From an uncultured Clostridia bacterium (GTDB taxonomy: Bacteria > Bacillota > Clostridia > TANB77 > CAG-508): DNA of 64,000 nucleotides. Below, piece by piece: positions 1 through 8,830 of this stretch (its first letter is position 1; the number at the start of each line of letters is the position of its first letter). The notes under the pieces are model-generated. The model was not told the DNA's origin, searched no databases, and worked only from the letters and a program-made list of their open reading frames with translations. Made by a program: the position numbers and the translations under genes. The DNA is taken from positions 146,592-210,591 of the forward strand of contig CAKOTK010000001.1 in NCBI GenBank assembly GCA_934120135.1. Reading direction: 5' to 3'.

Positions 1-367
1 GTACTAAAAAGTTTACATTTAATTCTATATTGTTTTTGTTCTCAAATTCGTATTTTTTTACTAATACAGAATTTTTTAATAAAGCAAAATCAGTTTGTTT
101 TATTTTTAAATTAAAATATGTATTTGTAATTTCAGTATGTAAAATGTTAGTGTCCTCAGTATAATATTGATTATATTGATTATTTATATCTTCATGTAAA
201 TATATTATTCCTGAGTCATTTATTTTTACTCCTGTTTTAAATTCATCTATCCAACTTCTAAAGTCAGGAAATGGGTACATTACACGAAGTAACTCCCCAT
301 TTTTTGTATAACTGGCGGTAATATTTTTACCACCAATTATAGAATCATTATTATATTTAGTTTTCAT
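1..367 (-). CDS. GH15-like glucoamylase-family protein, N-terminal part (cut by window edge)
   Basis: About 122 residues are visible, starting at the ATG at 367 and running off the left edge without a stop. The start follows a GAGGG ribosome site 13 bp after the stop of the upstream nuclease gene. The stretch with NDSIIGGKNITASY, GELLRVMYPFPDF and LHEDINNQYNQYYTEDTN resembles the N-terminal beta-sandwich of bacterial glycoside hydrolase family 15 proteins (glucoamylase or trehalase type), which hydrolyse alpha-glucosidic bonds. The catalytic (alpha/alpha)6 barrel lies outside the window, so activity cannot be judged. The family assignment rests on the remembered look of this domain and is moderately certain. 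Confidence 0.5.
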   Translation of the reverse strand, partial: MKTKYNNDSIIGGKNITASYTKNGELLRVMYPFPDFRSWIDEFKTGVKINDSGIIYLHEDINNQYNQYYTEDTNILHTEITNTYFNLKIKQTDFALLKNSVLVKKYEFENKNNIELNVNFLV

Positions 368-380
368 TAGTTTTCCCTCT

Positions 381-2030
381 TTAATTCTTCTCTACGATTT
401 TTACAATTTGATCTTCTATTTCTTTTAGTCTTAATTTTAATAAGCTTATTTCTTCTTCATTGTCTTTTTTAGTTAAATAATCTTCTTTAACAATAGTTTC
501 CATATCATTAAGTTCATTTTTCAATAATCTTATCTTATCAATCACATCACGTCTTAGATTCATTTGAGGTGTTATTGGAGCTACTGTTTGTTCCATAGTT
601 AAGTTTTCATCTAATGTGTATGTTTGACCATATTCTGGAATAGTTACAGGTAAGCCTATTTCATCTACAATTTTTGATTTTAATATTTCTTGTCCTGTTG
701 GCTCTCCATGAACTAAAAAGATATGTTTTGGTTTTGTGATAAATGAATATACAAAATTCATAAGCCATTCTTGATCTGCATGGCCTGAATATCCCTCAAT
801 ATATTCTATTCTTGCATTTACAGCAATTTCTTCACCAAATATTTTTACTCTTTTTTCTCCGTCAACAATTCTTCTTCCTAATGTTCCTGGTGCTTGATAT
901 CCTACAAATAGAATTGTACTATTAGGATCCCATAAATGATGTTTTAAGTGATGCTTAATTCTTCCTACTTCGCACATACCACTAGCAGAAATAATAATTG
1001 AAGATTCATTTTTTTCATTTAATGCTTTTGATTCATCTGCTGTTCTTGTAAATTGTAAGCCCGGAAATTCTAGTGGATTATCTCCACTTTCAATAACTGC
1101 TTGTGTTTCTTCGTCAAATAAATTTGCATTTTCTTTAAATATTTCTGTTGCTGAAATTGCAAGAGGGCTATCAACATATACCGGTGCTTTCATTAATGTT
1201 GCATATTTTTTCTTAAAATCTTCGCCCTCTTGTACATCCTTTAAATTATTTAGTTCATACAATATTTCTTGTGTTCTGCCAACTGCAAATGATGGTATAA
1301 CAACAGTTCCACCTTTATCTAAAGTTTCTGAAACTATGTCTAAGAATAAGTTTGCTTTATCATCATTTCTCATGTGTAATCTTCCACCATAAGTTGATTC
1401 CATTACTAAGTAATCTGCTGTTTCTATCATTGTTGGTGAAGATAAAAGTGGAATATCATTATTTCCTAAGTCACCAGTAAATACTGCCTTAGTTTCTTTT
1501 CCGTCTTCTTTTACCCAAACCTCAATAATTGCTGAACCCAACATATGTCCTGCATCATTAAAACGTACATAAATATTAGGGTCTATTTCTATTATTTCAT
1601 CATAGTTTACTGGTTTAAATATCTCCATTGTATCTATACCATCTTGAGCTGTGTATAGTGGTGGAAGTGGTTCTTTACCTTCTCTTTTTCTTTTTCTATT
1701 TCTCCATTCAATTTCTTGTTCTTGAATGTGTCCACTATCTGGAAGCATTATTGAGCATAAATCTCTTGTTGCTTTTGTTGTTATAACTGGATTTCTATAC
1801 CCTTCCTTATATAGTTTTGGGATTCTTCCTGAGTGGTCAATGTGTGCATGTGTTAATAACATAAAATCAATTTCATTTACATCATATGCAAATGGCTCAT
1901 GGTTTTGCATTTCGTCTCTATCTCCACCTTGATACATTCCACAATCAACTAAAAACTTTTTGCCTGCTCCTTCTACTAAAAAGTTAGAGCCAGTAACCAT
2001 TTTGGTTGCTCCTAAAAATGTTATTTTCAT
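381..2030 (-). CDS. Metallo-beta-lactamase/beta-CASP RNA-processing-type hydrolase
   Basis: A 549-residue protein of the CPSF73-like MBL/beta-CASP family, which usually acts as a zinc-dependent ribonuclease. The zinc motif THAHIDHSG is near residues 61-69. Later motifs are the GDLGNND segment (about 188), the ESTYGGRLH stretch and the beta-CASP region ending in GYSGHADQEWL (about 415). KHIFLVHGEP near 435 is the RNA-specificity (RMMBL) domain. A charged coiled-coil tail of about 60 residues follows. It lies 15 bp downstream of the coiled-coil gene at 2046-3590 and just upstream of the GH15-like gene. Cytoplasmic; the substrate is not evident. The family assignment is sure, the exact RNA target is not. 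Confidence 0.88.
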   Translation of the reverse strand: MKITFLGATKMVTGSNFLVEGAGKKFLVDCGMYQGGDRDEMQNHEPFAYDVNEIDFMLLTHAHIDHSGRIPKLYKEGYRNPVITTKATRDLCSIMLPDSGHIQEQEIEWRNRKRKREGKEPLPPLYTAQDGIDTMEIFKPVNYDEIIEIDPNIYVRFNDAGHMLGSAIIEVWVKEDGKETKAVFTGDLGNNDIPLLSSPTMIETADYLVMESTYGGRLHMRNDDKANLFLDIVSETLDKGGTVVIPSFAVGRTQEILYELNNLKDVQEGEDFKKKYATLMKAPVYVDSPLAISATEIFKENANLFDEETQAVIESGDNPLEFPGLQFTRTADESKALNEKNESSIIISASGMCEVGRIKHHLKHHLWDPNSTILFVGYQAPGTLGRRIVDGEKRVKIFGEEIAVNARIEYIEGYSGHADQEWLMNFVYSFITKPKHIFLVHGEPTGQEILKSKIVDEIGLPVTIPEYGQTYTLDENLTMEQTVAPITPQMNLRRDVIDKIRLLKNELNDMETIVKEDYLTKKDNEEEISLLKLRLKEIEDQIVKIVEKN

Positions 2031-2045
2031 AAAATTCTCCTTTTC

Positions 2046-3590
2046 TTAAACAAATAATTTTGTTTTTTTATTTAATTTTATTGTTTTATCACTATAAAGC
2101 TCAATCCTATTTTCTAATATACTTGTATCATAATATTCTATAAATAATTTTCCTTCTTCTACTTTAGTTTCAATTATCATATTATTCAAATCTATCATTT
2201 TACTGTCGAATATTTTTCTTATAATTTCATAATTAACTATTTCATCTTTGGTTACATCTTCTATTGCATTTAGCGCCCTTGCTTTTTCATAAAGAACACC
2301 TATCGTTTCTTCAAAAACTTCATTTAGTTCAGCTATATCTTTTAAACTAGTGTTTTCATCATACTTTAAAAATCTAAAATATCTTAGTTCATATATATAT
2401 TTAATTACATCTTGCCTTATAGCCGATTTCATTATCTTTATTTTAAAGCATTCTAGAAATAATGTACATAGTTCACAAACTGTTTTTAATTGCTTACTAT
2501 TTGATTCTAGTTCTAAAGAATTCAGAAACTCGAATTTTCTAGTAATTTCATCTTTGCGTTTAACATAACCCTTTGGATCAAGTAAATCATTGTATTTTTT
2601 TATTTCATTTACATGGTCTTGTCTTTCAATTTCTAATCTATTTGCTAATTGCCTAACACTAAATATCTTATCTTTATTTTGAAGTTTTGAATTCCTTTCA
2701 TCATATTCTTCTCTTAATAATTCCTGATTATTTAGCAGTTTATCAATTTTTTCAATTTTTCTTGTTATTTTCTTCTTTTCTTCTGTAATGTCTTCTAAAT
2801 ACTTAGCCTTATTCTCTAATCTTTCAAATTCTAATTTTGTTTCTTCTTTTACTTTTTTCCATTTTTCTAATTCTTCTTCACTTTGTTTTGATTTCTCTTC
2901 AATTGCTATTTTACACAATATTTTTACTATTTCTTTTGCTCTTTGTTCTCCAAAATTTTCTTTTAAATTTTCATGTGTAAGCATTAAATAGTCTGCTAAT
3001 TGACTGGTATTATTTGCCCATGAATTTATGAAATCATATTCTAGTAAATATACTAAAACTTGAAACATTATATTTATTACATTGTTTTCTATATCTTTTG
3101 CAGATATATCCCATGACCAGCCATTAAAATCTCTAATTACTTCTGCTTGACTCATTAGACTGGCACTATTTAAAAAATAACTTATTGATTCTTCAAGAAT
3201 ACTTTCTTCTTCAGTTAAACTTACTTTTTCTTCACCAATTGCTAATATACTCTTTAGTAAGGTCAACTCATTTCCTAAAGCAACTATTTTCCCCTGTGCT
3301 TTTTGTATTTCATATTTTTCATTTTCGTCTATTTCATCATTTGTAACTGTAATTTCACTGCAATCATTTTTTATAATGTCTATTATTTTATCTAAAAATT
3401 CACCTTTATCACATACTTGTACTTTAGTCTTTTCATAATCTTTATATGAATTTTCAATTTTATAGACCATGCTTAAAAGAAGATTTTTGGTATCCACTGA
3501 GAATTGCTTATCCTCTAAAATCTTCTCTAAGCTATTTGTATAGTCTTTCATATGAATTTTACGTAATAGTTTTTCTTTTTTTCTTTCCAT
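2046..3590 (-). CDS. Coiled-coil protein of unknown function
   Basis: A 514-residue, very Glu/Lys-rich protein that I do not recognise. There is no signal peptide or membrane segment. Residues about 225-345 look like a long coiled coil (EEELEKWKKVKEETKLEF onwards). The flanks are predicted helical, with a hydrophobic stretch near 165-200 containing WSWDI and FQVLVYLLEYDF. It sits 18 bp downstream of ftsK/spoIIIE and 15 bp upstream of the beta-CASP gene, so it is probably co-transcribed with the DNA translocase. The context allows a role in chromosome or division biology, but nothing in the sequence shows one. A good Shine-Dalgarno (AGAGGATACA) precedes the ATG. Confidence 0.7.
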   Translation of the reverse strand: MERKKEKLLRKIHMKDYTNSLEKILEDKQFSVDTKNLLLSMVYKIENSYKDYEKTKVQVCDKGEFLDKIIDIIKNDCSEITVTNDEIDENEKYEIQKAQGKIVALGNELTLLKSILAIGEEKVSLTEEESILEESISYFLNSASLMSQAEVIRDFNGWSWDISAKDIENNVINIMFQVLVYLLEYDFINSWANNTSQLADYLMLTHENLKENFGEQRAKEIVKILCKIAIEEKSKQSEEELEKWKKVKEETKLEFERLENKAKYLEDITEEKKKITRKIEKIDKLLNNQELLREEYDERNSKLQNKDKIFSVRQLANRLEIERQDHVNEIKKYNDLLDPKGYVKRKDEITRKFEFLNSLELESNSKQLKTVCELCTLFLECFKIKIMKSAIRQDVIKYIYELRYFRFLKYDENTSLKDIAELNEVFEETIGVLYEKARALNAIEDVTKDEIVNYEIIRKIFDSKMIDLNNMIIETKVEEGKLFIEYYDTSILENRIELYSDKTIKLNKKTKLFV

Positions 3591-3608
3591 TGTATCCTCT
3601 TGAAAATT

Positions 3609-5966
3609 CTATTCTTCTGTATTTTCTACAGTGGTCATTTTTAGTTCTTGCCATCTCTCTTTAGACATAAGTACTTCACGAGGTTTGCTACCTTGATATC
3701 CTGATATTACTCCTCTTTCTTCCATTTGGTCAATTATTCTTCCTGCTCTTGCATATCCTACTTTAAATCTTCTTTGTATAAATGAAGTAGAAGCTTGTCT
3801 TGTATCTACAACTGTATCAATTGCTTCCATTAGTAGTGGATCTGTTCCATCATCATCTGCTTGTTCAGCTTCTAGGTCTTTTTCTGTTTTGTTTGCATTT
3901 TCAATTTGTTCTATTATATCTTCATTGTATTTAACTTCGCCATTAGCTTTAATGAAATCTACAATCTTTTCTACTTCTTTATCTGATACAAATGCGCCTT
4001 GAACTCTAGTAGGTTTTGTTGCACCTGCTGGATAGAATAACATATCACCTTTTCCAAGTAATTTTTCTGCTCCTACCATATCTAATATTGTTCTTGAATC
4101 TATTTGTGAAGATACCGCAAATGAAATTCTAGATGGTATATTTGCTTTAATAATACCTGTAATAACGTCAACTGATGGTCTTTGTGTTGCAATTACTAAA
4201 TGCATTCCAGCCGCTCTTGCTTTTTGTGCCAAACGACATATTGAATCTTCAACATCTTTTGATGCTACCATCATTAAGTCTGCAAGCTCGTCTATGATAA
4301 TTACAATTTGTGGTAGCACACCTGTATCTTCTTGTTTAGATATCTCATTATATCCCTTAATATCTCTAACACCTTTTTTAGCAAAAATTTGATAACGGTT
4401 TTCCATTTCTTGTACAGCCCAAGCAAGCGCTCCTGCTGCTTTTTTAGGGTCTGTTACAACTGGAATAAGTAAATGTGGTATTCCGTTATATACAGAAAGT
4501 TCAACTACTTTTGGGTCAACCATTAAAAGTTTTACTTCACTTGGTTTTGATTTATATATTATGCTTGAAATTAAAGTATTTATACACACACTTTTACCAG
4601 AACCTGTTGCACCCGCAATTAATACGTGTGGCATTTTAGCTATATCTGTAACTACAGGTTCACCTGCCACGTCTTTTCCTAAACCAAATGCTAATTTTGA
4701 TTTATGGTCTTGGAAAGCACTTGATTCTATTATTTCTCTAAAGTGAACAATCTCATTTTCTTTGTTTGGAATTTCAATTCCAACTGCTTGTTTTCCTGGA
4801 ATTGGTGCTTCAATACGAATACTTTCAGCTGCTAAGTTAAGTGCAATGTCATCTGCTAAATTAGCAATTTTGCTTACACGAACTCCCTCTGCTGGTTTTA
4901 ATTCATATCTAGTAATTGCTGGTCCAACAGATACATTTTCAACTTTTGCTGAAACACCAAAACTATATAAAGTTTTTTGCAATTTTGTAGCTGTATCCAT
5001 TACAGCCTTTTTTCCACCTTTGCTTGTCTTTTTCTCAGGTTCAGCTAATAGTTGAACTGGTGGAAATTCATAGTTTTCATCTTCTTCTGTGATTGTATGT
5101 TCCAATTGTAATACTTCTTTTGTCTTATCTTCTTTTTGTTCTTCAACTTGTTTAAATAAGTTAGCATCTATTACATCTGGTGAAGATGGTTCCTCTTTCT
5201 TTTTGCCAAAGAAAGGTATTGATAAATCATCATGATTATATTTTTTCTTATCATCTTTGTTATCTTTTTCATTTATATTTATTGTTAATTGATCTTCGAA
5301 TTGAGAAGCTAGTTTTGCTGCCTCTTCTTTTTCCCTTAATCTTCTACCTTTTCTGTCCTCTTCAATAACTGTATCATCATAAGAATGCTTGCTTTTCTTT
5401 TCCTTTTTCTTCTCTTCTTTTCTTTCTCTTAACTCATCTAATAAATCACTAATCATTTCAGCGGGCCTTATTCCAAACATAAATATTAGTAGAATAACTG
5501 CTATACCTATTGTTAATATTATTGCTCCTGTAGAACCTAATGCTTTTATTAAAGGTACAGCAACTACTGCTCCAATTGCTCCTCCTCCAATATCTTTTTC
5601 ACCTAAATAATATGCATCTTCTATAACGTTATCAAACTCTTTTTCTATTGATAAATTACCTTTTCCTACTTGAAAAATACTAAGCATAGCTGCAACACAT
5701 AGCAAAAATATTCCATACTGAATTAACTTATGTGTCATATATTCCTTATCATTTTGAGTCATATATATTGCAATTAGTAAAGTTCCTATTGGAATAATGT
5801 ATTTTATAAATCCCATAATTCCACCAAGCATAGGACTTAACGTTTCTCCAATGCTTCCTGATTTTGTGTATATTAAAATCATTAATAATATGCTAAGTAA
5901 CACTAATGCTACAACAGCTATATTTATATCTATTTTATTCTTCTTTTTTCTTCCTCGTTTAGCCAC
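3609..5966 (-). CDS. FtsK/SpoIIIE-family DNA translocase
   Basis: A 785-residue septal DNA pump that moves chromosomal DNA through the closing septum, or into the forespore, using ATP. Four hydrophobic segments lie in residues 10-170. A charged linker follows (KEEKKKEKKSKHSYDD onwards), then the alpha/beta motor domain with Walker A GATGSGKS near 451, a DPK motif and Walker B VIIIDELADLM. The C-terminal winged-helix gamma domain is near 705-770 (SFIQRRFKVGYARAGRII), which reads polar DNA motifs. The length is normal for SpoIIIE. It heads an apparent operon with the coiled-coil and beta-CASP genes. FtsK and SpoIIIE cannot be separated by sequence alone here, so no symbol is given. Confidence 0.95.
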   Translation of the reverse strand: MAKRGRKKKNKIDINIAVVALVLLSILLMILIYTKSGSIGETLSPMLGGIMGFIKYIIPIGTLLIAIYMTQNDKEYMTHKLIQYGIFLLCVAAMLSIFQVGKGNLSIEKEFDNVIEDAYYLGEKDIGGGAIGAVVAVPLIKALGSTGAIILTIGIAVILLIFMFGIRPAEMISDLLDELRERKEEKKKEKKSKHSYDDTVIEEDRKGRRLREKEEAAKLASQFEDQLTININEKDNKDDKKKYNHDDLSIPFFGKKKEEPSSPDVIDANLFKQVEEQKEDKTKEVLQLEHTITEEDENYEFPPVQLLAEPEKKTSKGGKKAVMDTATKLQKTLYSFGVSAKVENVSVGPAITRYELKPAEGVRVSKIANLADDIALNLAAESIRIEAPIPGKQAVGIEIPNKENEIVHFREIIESSAFQDHKSKLAFGLGKDVAGEPVVTDIAKMPHVLIAGATGSGKSVCINTLISSIIYKSKPSEVKLLMVDPKVVELSVYNGIPHLLIPVVTDPKKAAGALAWAVQEMENRYQIFAKKGVRDIKGYNEISKQEDTGVLPQIVIIIDELADLMMVASKDVEDSICRLAQKARAAGMHLVIATQRPSVDVITGIIKANIPSRISFAVSSQIDSRTILDMVGAEKLLGKGDMLFYPAGATKPTRVQGAFVSDKEVEKIVDFIKANGEVKYNEDIIEQIENANKTEKDLEAEQADDDGTDPLLMEAIDTVVDTRQASTSFIQRRFKVGYARAGRIIDQMEERGVISGYQGSKPREVLMSKERWQELKMTTVENTEE

Positions 5967-5994
5967 TAGTATTTCTCCTTTTATACAAAATAAA

Positions 5995-6020
5995 GGTCAG
6001 ACGTTTCAAGATGTCTGACC
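5995..6020 (-). terminator. Intrinsic terminator after the stalk-like coiled-coil gene
   Basis: Perfect 8-bp stem (GGTCAGAC / GTCTGACC) with a 10-nt loop. Read on the minus strand it is followed by TTTATTTTG, just past the stop at 6033. It separates that gene from ftsK/spoIIIE. Confidence 0.8.
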
Positions 6021-6032
6021 CCTTCAAAATTA

Positions 6033-6470
6033 TTATTTAAGTTCTTTTCTATTATTTTGAATTACCTTCATTGCATCTTGAAGTGCAACTTCAATGCCAG
6101 CTAAAACGCTATCTGCATACTCTTTTGTTCCTTTTGATATTTCTCTAGACATTTCATTTGCTGTTTCTATGATTTCTACTTTCTTCTCATATGCTTTTCT
6201 TGTAATTTCATGTTCGTCAATCATAGAAATAATTCTATTTTCAGCTTCTTTAATTATTTCGTCAGCTTCATTTTGAGCTTCTACTAAAATTCTTTGTCTT
6301 TCTTCTTTAACCCATTTAGCTTGTTTTAGCTCTTCTGGTAATTTTAATCTAATTTCTTTAATTATATCTAAAATTTCTTCTTTATCAACTACACATTTAC
6401 CAGAAAAAGGTACATTTCTACTTTTTTCTAACATATCCTCTAAAGTTTCTAATAAGGTGAATATTTCCAT
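6033..6470 (-). CDS. Stalk-like coiled-coil protein (ATPase subunit b / DivIVA-like appearance)
   Basis: A protein of about 145 residues beginning MEIFTLLETLEDML. I place the start at 6470 because an AAAGGGG ribosome site lies 10 nt upstream. An in-frame upstream ATG at 6506 would overlap the end of rsmD and has no such site. Residues 55-110 are a strongly heptad-like helix rich in Ala, Glu and Lys (VEAQNEADEIIKEAENRI), like the stator stalk of F-type ATPases or DivIVA-family scaffolds. There is no membrane anchor. It follows rsmD by 22 bp. Small proteins of this look are common between rsmD and coaD-type genes in Clostridia; the function is unknown. Confidence 0.75.
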   Translation of the reverse strand: MEIFTLLETLEDMLEKSRNVPFSGKCVVDKEEILDIIKEIRLKLPEELKQAKWVKEERQRILVEAQNEADEIIKEAENRIISMIDEHEITRKAYEKKVEIIETANEMSREISKGTKEYADSVLAGIEVALQDAMKVIQNNRKELK

Positions 6471-6492
6471 TGTTTTTAACCCCTTTCGAGTG

Positions 6493-7059
6493 CTATTCTG
6501 TTGCACTTTTTGCTAAGAATATAAGACTTACTCTTCCATATTTTCTTATATCTGTTACTTCTACATTTATTTTTTCTAATTCGAGTAATTCTCGTTTCTC
6601 ATCATCGGTTTCTATGATTATATTTCCTTCTTCTTTTAGTAAATTTAGTGATAAGATTCTTTCTACAGAATCGACTGAAATATTAGCTTGATATGGTGGA
6701 TCTATGTATACAAAATCAAATTGCAAGTTTTGTTGTTTTAATAATTCTAAAGCCTTTTTATAATCTTTAAGCATTACTACTGACTTATCTTGCATTTTTG
6801 TTTTTTCAAGATTATTGTATATCATTTTTACTGCAATAGGATTTTTTTCACATAGATAAGCTTTTTCAGCTCCTCTACTCAAAAATTCAATTGCTATTGC
6901 TCCACTTCCTGAAAATAAGTCTAAAATAACTGAATCTTGTATTTTATTTTGAATAATGTTAAATACTGATTCTTTTACTCTGTCAAGTGTAGGCCTTGTT
7001 GAAAGGCTTTCAATTGAATTCAATTTAGTTCCTCTTGCTGTTCCACTAATTACTCTCAT
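6493..7059 (-). CDS. rsmD: 16S rRNA (guanine(966)-N(2))-methyltransferase RsmD
   Basis: A 188-residue SAM-dependent methyltransferase that methylates G966 of 16S rRNA in the 30S subunit. The start MRVISGTARGTKL and the RPTLDRVKESVFN block are typical of the family. The SAM-binding motif DLFSGSGAIAIEFLSRGA is near residues 45-62 and the catalytic-site motif DPPY is near 122. The length is normal. It is the first gene of a two-gene minus-strand unit; the ~240-bp AT-rich region upstream holds its promoter. Confident assignment. Confidence 0.93.
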   Translation of the reverse strand: MRVISGTARGTKLNSIESLSTRPTLDRVKESVFNIIQNKIQDSVILDLFSGSGAIAIEFLSRGAEKAYLCEKNPIAVKMIYNNLEKTKMQDKSVVMLKDYKKALELLKQQNLQFDFVYIDPPYQANISVDSVERILSLNLLKEEGNIIIETDDEKRELLELEKINVEVTDIRKYGRVSLIFLAKSATE

Positions 7060-7259
7060 AGTACCTCTATAATGATATACATATATTTTATATTTTTCTG
7101 CTAATATGTCAATGATTTTAACACAATTGTAATATTATCTTAATGCAATTGTAATAATGTTAAATTTCTGTAATATTGCATTTGTATTATATATTAAAAT
7201 TTTCTAATTGTAAAGTGTTTTTCCATAATATACTTTTCTATCAATATAATTGCAAAAAT

Positions 7260-7292
7260 AACAACCCTTTCTCATTTTGAAAAAGGGTTGTT
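7260..7292 (-). terminator. Terminator of the 92-aa orphan gene
   Basis: 11-bp stem AACAACCCTTT / AAAGGGTTGTT, followed on the minus strand by a TTATTTTTGC tail. It begins 7 bp after the stop at 7299. The rest of the 7060-7298 gap is AT-rich, contains two copies of CAATTGTAATA, and shows no further gene. Confidence 0.8.
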
Positions 7293-7298
7293 TGGAGG

Positions 7299-7577
7299 TT
7301 ACTGCTGACGCTTCTTTGCCAGAAGAAGAAGTGCAAAATAAGTCTGTCGTACACTACCTTTAGGGGTAGTTTCAGACAAAAGATATATGCTCTTGGCGTC
7401 TACCTGACTTGCAACATCATTGATGCATTGGTTAAATGCTTCCCTATTTTTCATGTTTCGTTTGCCGATAACATCTATATAGAGTTCATACCACCGTTTA
7501 TAATTTTCGTGAAGGATTCTGATATCCTCAATGTTCTTAGCGTCGAAGTTTTCCGGCTGTCTCTGCAAAATTTCCAT
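7299..7577 (-). CDS. 92-aa protein of unknown function (orphan)
   Basis: A small soluble protein, MEILQRQPENFDAKNIEDIR onward, with no membrane segment and several aromatic residues (ENYKRWYELYIDVIGKRN). I do not recognise it. It is clearly a real gene: GGAGG lies 8 nt before the ATG, a textbook sigma-A promoter lies ~50 bp upstream, and a strong terminator follows. Codon use is richer in G/C third positions (ctg, gcc, gac) than in neighbouring genes, as in the orphan genes at 14391 and 28698, so it may be acquired DNA. Its solitary transcription unit between rsmD and divIVA gives no functional hint. Confidence 0.7.
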   Translation of the reverse strand: MEILQRQPENFDAKNIEDIRILHENYKRWYELYIDVIGKRNMKNREAFNQCINDVASQVDAKSIYLLSETTPKGSVRQTYFALLLLAKKRQQ

Positions 7578-7628
7578 GTTTTTTCCTCCATGAAGTAATA
7601 TATAATGTATTTTTAATACATTACATAT

Positions 7629-7657
7629 ATTATACCGCTTTATGTAAATAGTGTCAA
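7629..7657 (-). promoter_or_regulatory. Consensus sigma-A promoter of the 92-aa orphan gene
   Basis: Minus-strand TTGACA at 7652-7657, 17-bp spacer, TATAAT at 7629-7634: a perfect match to the vegetative consensus. It reads into the 92-aa gene. Confidence 0.85.
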
Positions 7658-7717
7658 ATTACAACTACAGATGATAGTGTTTTGAGCATATGCTTTTAAT
7701 TTTATACATTAAAAAAA

Positions 7718-7746
7718 GTGCTTTTTGACCCCGTCCCCAAAAGCAC
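7718..7746 (-). terminator. Terminator after divIVA with a G-rich loop (REP-like)
   Basis: Stem GTGCTTTT / AAAAGCAC followed by a T tract on the minus strand, just past the divIVA stop. The minus-strand loop contains GGGGACGGGG. An almost identical loop sits in the hairpin at 37543-37580, so this may be one of a family of repeated hairpins that also terminates transcription. Confidence 0.75.
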
Positions 7747-7756
7747 CTTTTTAGTT

Positions 7757-8206
7757 TTAGTCTTTGTTTACATCTTTTAATAATTCTAATTGAGAAATAA
7801 GAAGCGATTCCATTTTCGCTTTGTATACGTCAAATTGTTTTTGTAAGTCTTCTAATTCTTTTTGTTTCATTGAAATTTCTTGTTCAAGTTCTACTACTGC
7901 TTGTTTTGCATTTGCTTGCGCTTCATTTAATATTGCTTCAGCTTGTTGTTTTGCTAAGTTTTTAACATCATCTGCTGCTGTTTGTGCCATAATTAAAGTA
8001 TTGTTTAAAGTGCTTTCAATATTTTTATACTTAGCCATATCTTCTTGCATATCTTCTATTTTGTTTTTTGCTTCTGCTGATTCTTTATATAATTTTTCAT
8101 AGTCGGCTGTTATTTCATCTAAAAATTCATCTACTTCGTCTACACTATAACCACTCATCATTTGTTTTGAAAATTTTTTATTTTCAATGTCTAAAGGTGT
8201 AAGCAT
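7757..8206 (-). CDS. divIVA: DivIVA-domain cell division protein
   Basis: A 149-residue scaffold that binds negatively curved membrane at septum and poles. The N-terminal lipid-binding segment is clear: TPLDIENKKFSKQMMSGYSVDEVDEFLDEI. After it comes a long coiled coil (residues 35-140, alanine-rich with VELEQEISMKQKELEDLQ). It lies 15 bp downstream of sepF, the standard order in the Firmicutes division cluster. It is a little shorter than B. subtilis DivIVA. Family assignment is sure; the precise role (division, polar growth or sporulation) is inferred. Confidence 0.9.
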   Translation of the reverse strand: MLTPLDIENKKFSKQMMSGYSVDEVDEFLDEITADYEKLYKESAEAKNKIEDMQEDMAKYKNIESTLNNTLIMAQTAADDVKNLAKQQAEAILNEAQANAKQAVVELEQEISMKQKELEDLQKQFDVYKAKMESLLISQLELLKDVNKD

Positions 8207-8221
8207 ATTTATTCCTCCTAA

Positions 8222-8695
8222 TTAGTTTCCATTTCTTAGCCATGAAACTGATAATTTACTTTTTATTTCATCTCTTGCTATTTCATTTTCAATATCATAA
8301 TTAAATGGTGCAATTAATACTATAGAATTAGATATTTTTTGCATATGTCCATCTAATGCATGTACTGCTCCTGATACAACATCTATAATTCTTCTTGCAA
8401 CATCTTTATTAACATATTCTAAATTAACGATTACTGATTTTTTTTGTTTTAGTAAATCGCAAATAGTTGCTGCTTGATCAAATGTTGTTGGTTGAGAAAT
8501 AACCATTTTTACTTGTTGAACTTGAGGCATTGCAACAACTTTATTGTTTTTTCTGCCCCATAATCTTTTATCTTCTTGTTCTTCTTCATCATTTTCTACT
8601 TCTTCTGTGTCAACTTCTTCTATTTCTTCATCTCTATCTTCTGCTGGCTCCATTCCAAATAATCCCCATACTTTTTCCATTATAGCTCCTGCCAT
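8222..8695 (-). CDS. sepF: Cell division protein SepF
   Basis: A 157-residue FtsZ-membrane tether. The amphipathic N-terminus (IMEKVWGLFGMEP) is the membrane-binding helix. An acidic linker follows (residues 18-45), then the SepF core from about residue 60 with FDQAATICDLLKQKKSVIVNLE and RRIIDVVSGAVHALDG. The annotated ATG has AGGAGG nine bases upstream. A second ATG five codons in also has a GGAG site, so the first residues are uncertain. It is directly upstream of divIVA and downstream of an HlyD-like gene, an arrangement common in Clostridia. Confidence 0.92.
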   Translation of the reverse strand: MAGAIMEKVWGLFGMEPAEDRDEEIEEVDTEEVENDEEEQEDKRLWGRKNNKVVAMPQVQQVKMVISQPTTFDQAATICDLLKQKKSVIVNLEYVNKDVARRIIDVVSGAVHALDGHMQKISNSIVLIAPFNYDIENEIARDEIKSKLSVSWLRNGN

Positions 8696-8830
8696 TTAAA
8701 ACAACCTCCTAAAAATTACTCGTCCTTAGTTTTTAACTGTAAATAGTATCTAACTTTTTTGCTCTATTGTCAATAGTTTTTAAGCTTTGTAATGATAATT
8801 TAATATTTTTGTAATATTTTTGTAATACTT

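Noticed and set aside
7100..7200. Two copies of CAATTGTAATA upstream of rsmD as an operator
   Set aside because: Very AT-rich region where such short matches arise by chance; no symmetry or clear promoter overlap.
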